The notes under the pieces were generated by a model. That model worked only from the letters and a program-made list of their open reading frames with translations, had not been told where the DNA came from and ran no database searches. Both the position numbers and the translations under genes were made by a program. Positions 61,180 through 64,000 of a DNA stretch of 64,000 bases are shown here, one piece after another. Within the stretch, counting starts at the first letter, position 1. Each line of letters opens with the position of its first letter. The stretch is from Caprella mutica (Eukaryota > Arthropoda > Malacostraca > Amphipoda > Caprellidae), in assembly GCA_947561585.1 (NCBI GenBank), contig CANNZV010000123.1, positions 496,001 to 560,000 of the forward strand. Direction: 5' to 3'.

Positions 61180-62100
61180 TGTGTCTACTGTCATCGATAA
61201 AATTAATTACCCCGATTTTAACATATATATCAAAGCGTCATCAAATATTTTGATATTTATATGTTGATTAATAATAAATCATATTTATTTACTAAACACG
61301 CGGATGGTATTGCACATTACTTACATATAAAGCAAAACACTCCATTAAATCATTAGAAAAATGAATTATTAAAGTTTATCTTAAACGATGCAAGAGATTC
61401 AGACTTAAAAAGTCACGAAATATCAAGAAGTTACCTGCATAATATCAAAAGGATGAGTTGTTGAAAAAATACAAAGATTCAAAATTAGAATTAGAATTCA
61501 TTTTCTCAGTACGAAACTGCATTTAGATATTATTGATAAGCAAGAGATAAACAAATAGTGTTAATAGGATTTTTTTTAAGTTTGAAGGCTAAGATAACAT
61601 ATTGGTTGACCAAATTTCAAATTTGATTTGAAAGAAATACATATTTCGTATTGAATATCGAAATTAAATGTTATTACAGTAATATGAACTTATTAAATGG
61701 TTAAAAATATTACTTTATGTTTTATATTATATACTATACATATAGTACTTATCAATAATTCTTTGCCAGTATTCACTGTATGTTGTCATATGTTTGAATC
61801 GATAGTTCAATGTTCATATTTCTGATATGAACATTTTAGTGGTACCTTAATTACGTCTTTAGCCTTTCACAAGAAAATCTTGAGCCGATTAATCAATGCA
61901 TACTACGGGCGAAAGAGTTAAACACATTTAATTGCCTATATAATGTATAGTAGTGTTCTTACTGGCACGATTAAAAGAAAATTCGATGTTATCCTGAATA
62001 CATTTGTTTTTCATATAGAAATGTAATATTTTATGTCATTGTTTGGGATACTCAACAGCAATGAGCAATTAAATGTTCATAATTTAAGGTTCATAATTAA
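61180..62100. other. AT-rich 3' part of unit E
   Basis: This is alignable to 55,700-56,390 of unit D. No gene was seen. Confidence 0.6.
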
Positions 62101-62231
62101 TAGTTCATCATTATGGATTTATAGTGTGAGATTAATCATTAATTGTTCATAATGTAAGGAACATATAAAATTAACGTATTGTTCCTAGTTAAAGTTTCCT
62201 ATTATAAGAATCATAATGTGTGGTGCGATTT

Positions 62232-62306
62232 GAAGATTCAGAATTTAAAGATTCAGAATTTAAAGATTCAGAATTTGAAGATTCAGAATTTGAAGTTCAG
62301 AATTAA
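62232..62306. repeat. Short 15-16-bp array GATTCAGAATTTAAA
   Basis: Five units of AAGATTCAGAATTTAAA type, directly oriented with the large array at 63,088. It lies just after TTCATAATTTAAGGTTCATA sequence that is part of the duplicated unit. Confidence 0.85.
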
Positions 62307-62491
62307 AAGTGTAATCGAATTTAAATTAAATTATATTATTTTTCATTTATATTCATATAATTATCATAAGTAATCAGCGCCACCTGTCTAATTATTTAGG
62401 AACCAAACTCTAAAAAATTCAGGTCATGGTTTTCAGTTTTGTTTTCGACATGCTAAAGTCAACACCTAAAAATCTGTGCCTAAAGTAAAGG

Positions 62492-62541
62492 ACCCGTACA
62501 CACGTAGGTTTTTTTAAGTCTTAACCTACGTGTGTACGGCC
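62492..62541. other. Perfect hairpin CCGTACACACGTAGGTT
   Basis: A 17-bp perfect inverted repeat (62,494-62,510 and 62,523-62,539) surrounds a 12-base loop. A single arm of the same motif lies at 35,232-35,250. It is probably a small MITE. Confidence 0.75.
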
Positions 62542-63087
62542 CTTAACTGTGTTCCGCTAAATTAGTTGAGAGTATTTTTTTGTGTATAATATTTTGTTGA
62601 TAATAGCGTTAGCGCTATACTCGCTATAATTTCCTATCCTGTCCTACGGCCTTCAAATCTAAGTTTCTATCTTTAATTGTTGCTCTATTTTTGAACCCTT
62701 CCAATTCCTTTTATTTTGTCTTGAAATTCTCTTGCAAAGTTTGCGATTTATGTTAGTCCAAAATGTGACTTTATGTCGATCATTTTTTTCATGTTTAAAT
62801 CTAAATCTTTTATTTTTGTCATAGATTTGTGTAATTTGTTTAGAATGTTATTTTAAAGTTAGTTCTTGTATCATGAATGCAGGTACCGTTATATAACGTC
62901 AAATATCCCTTCAATAATTCGAAACCGCAAATCTTCAAATGCATTTAACTTCATCCTCCTCCTTTCAACAATAAAACGCGTTACCTAAAATGAATAAAAT
63001 AGAACACAGAATTTGAGGCAAAAATAAATAGTATGGCGAAGTATAAAAATTATTAATCCACTAAATTTGTCGAGTGCGATAAAAAAA

Positions 63088-63693
63088 GGTTCAGAATTAA
63101 AGGTTTAGAATTAAAGGTTTAGAATTAAAGGTTCAGAATTAAAAGTTCAGAATTAAAATTTCAGAATTAAAGATTCAGAATTAAAAGTTCAGAATTAAAG
63201 GTTCAGAATTAAAGATTCAGAATTAAAAGTTCAGAATTAAAGGTTCAGAATTAAAAGTTCAGAATTAAAAGTTCAGAATTAAAAGTTCAGAATTAAAAGT
63301 TCAGAATTAAAGGTTCAGAATTAAAGATTCAGAATTAAAAGTTCAGAATTAAAGGTTCAGAATTAAAAGTTCAGAATTAAAAGTTCAGAATTAAAAGTTC
63401 AGAATTAAAAGTTCAGAATTAAAAGTTCAGAATTAAAAGTTCAGAATTAAAAGTTCAGAATTAAATGTTCAGAATTAAAGGTTCAGAATTAAAAGTTCAG
63501 AATTAAAGGTTCAGAATTAAAAGTTCAGAATTAAAAGTTCAGAATTAAAAGTTCAGAATTAAAAGTTCAGAATTAAAAGTTCAGAATTAAAAGTTCAGAA
63601 TTAAAGGTTCAGAATTAAAAGTTCATAATTAAAAGTTCATAATTAAAAGTTCAGAATTAAAAGTTCAGAATTAAAGGTTCAGAATTAAAGGTT
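63088..63693. repeat. Large 15-bp minisatellite GTTCAGAATTAAAAG
   Basis: About 40 copies are present. Units differ mainly at the junction (AAAAGTT, AAAGGTT, AAGATT, AAATGTT). The order of these variants repeats (for example AAGATT, AAAAGTT, AAAGGTT recurs), which suggests higher-order duplication. Confidence 0.95.
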
Positions 63694-64000
63694 CAAATGA
63701 AACTTACCGTTTTTAGACTGTTGATGTTTTTTTCTTTTTTCAAAATTGTGAATCTTTTAATGATAAAATGATAGAAAGTTTGTTCTCTCTTTTCATAATT
63801 TTCACTGCTGATTGATAGATATAATGTCTGCCGTAAAAGGTTGGAGGTTTCTACATTTCTAACAACTAAAATTACAGAATCTTACGCATGGTGATAAATA
63901 TTCCAAATTATAAATATAATACATATATAATAGAAATTTCTAATAATTAGAAAAAATATACACATTTGATATATGTACAGTTAATAATGATTTAATAAAC
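63694..64000. other. AT-rich right end of window, nothing recognised
   Basis: No coding, repeat or RNA feature was seen. Confidence 0.5.

Larger units (their letters stand above)
56620..62130 (+). repeat. Segmental duplication unit E (contains CBM14 gene 5)
   Basis: This is the partner of unit D. It is longer mainly because of two array-bounded insertions (57,854-59,367 and about 60,280-61,170). Intron 1 of gene 5 is shorter than that of gene 4 by about 220 bases. Confidence 0.8.

Noticed and set aside
11307..63693. Short regular arrays as possible CRISPR
   Set aside because: Units are contiguous tandem repeats without unique spacers, in a eukaryotic genome.
1..64000. tRNA or rRNA genes
   Set aside because: I saw no cloverleaf with GGTTCRANYCC-type box B and box A in register, and no rRNA-like conserved blocks. 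A tRNAscan-type search was not possible here.

Overview
This is AT-rich eukaryotic DNA from an arthropod. Its real genes are short, intron-containing and secreted, with TATA promoters, GT-AG introns and AATAAA-like signals. They sit in long AT-rich spacers packed with DNA transposons and minisatellites. The type-2 chitin-binding (CBM14) genes and the DD37D mariner-type transposase point to an arthropod. The overall style is reminiscent of caligid copepods (sea lice), but that is an inference from general resemblance and was not tested.

Positions 1-28,420: three tandem copies (units A, B, C, all read on the minus strand) of one gene. It encodes a small secreted protein with a signal peptide, a PAN/apple-like domain and a C-type-lectin-like domain (CTLD). 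Each copy has four coding exons with identical phases (about 243-246 residues). Copy 3 carries an in-frame TGA at a conserved cysteine codon, exactly between the two domains. The units also duplicate flanking DNA, so presence/absence of insertions between them dates the mobile elements. The spacers and introns hold a foldback element, a hAT-like element with a nested mariner relic, a TTAA-flanked MITE, a complete but dead DD37D mariner/Tc1-type element with perfect ends, two other inverted-repeat elements, a hAT relic with a C-terminal dimerisation fragment, and a large inverted-repeat element with hammerhead-like motifs in both arms.

Positions 28,420-38,050: gene-poor. It holds a degenerate coding-like patch, a hairpin MITE, a 1.56 kb transposon with 485-bp inverted arms, and several short tandem arrays.

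Positions 38,050-57,720: five tandem plus-strand genes for tiny secreted single-CBM14 proteins (124-126 residues). Each has a TATA box, a non-coding first exon with conserved sequence, and two coding exons. Genes 1 and 3 share an almost identical coding exon-intron-exon block inside unrelated flanks (gene conversion). Genes 4 and 5 belong to a recent segmental duplication of 4-5.5 kb.

The most unusual theme is a recurrent element architecture. Blocks of about 0.85-3.3 kb are bounded by two opposite-facing arrays of short degenerate tandem units. The unit length is always about 15-18 bp, but the unit sequence differs from element to element. At least five pairs (5.63-8.95, 12.15-13.14, 45.89-46.74, 54.23-55.38, 57.85-59.37, 60.28-61.17 kb) and several orphan arrays are visible. 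One has an 8-bp target duplication with an empty site in the paralogous unit and carries a leucine-rich-repeat gene fragment. Two others share an internal core but have different terminal arrays.
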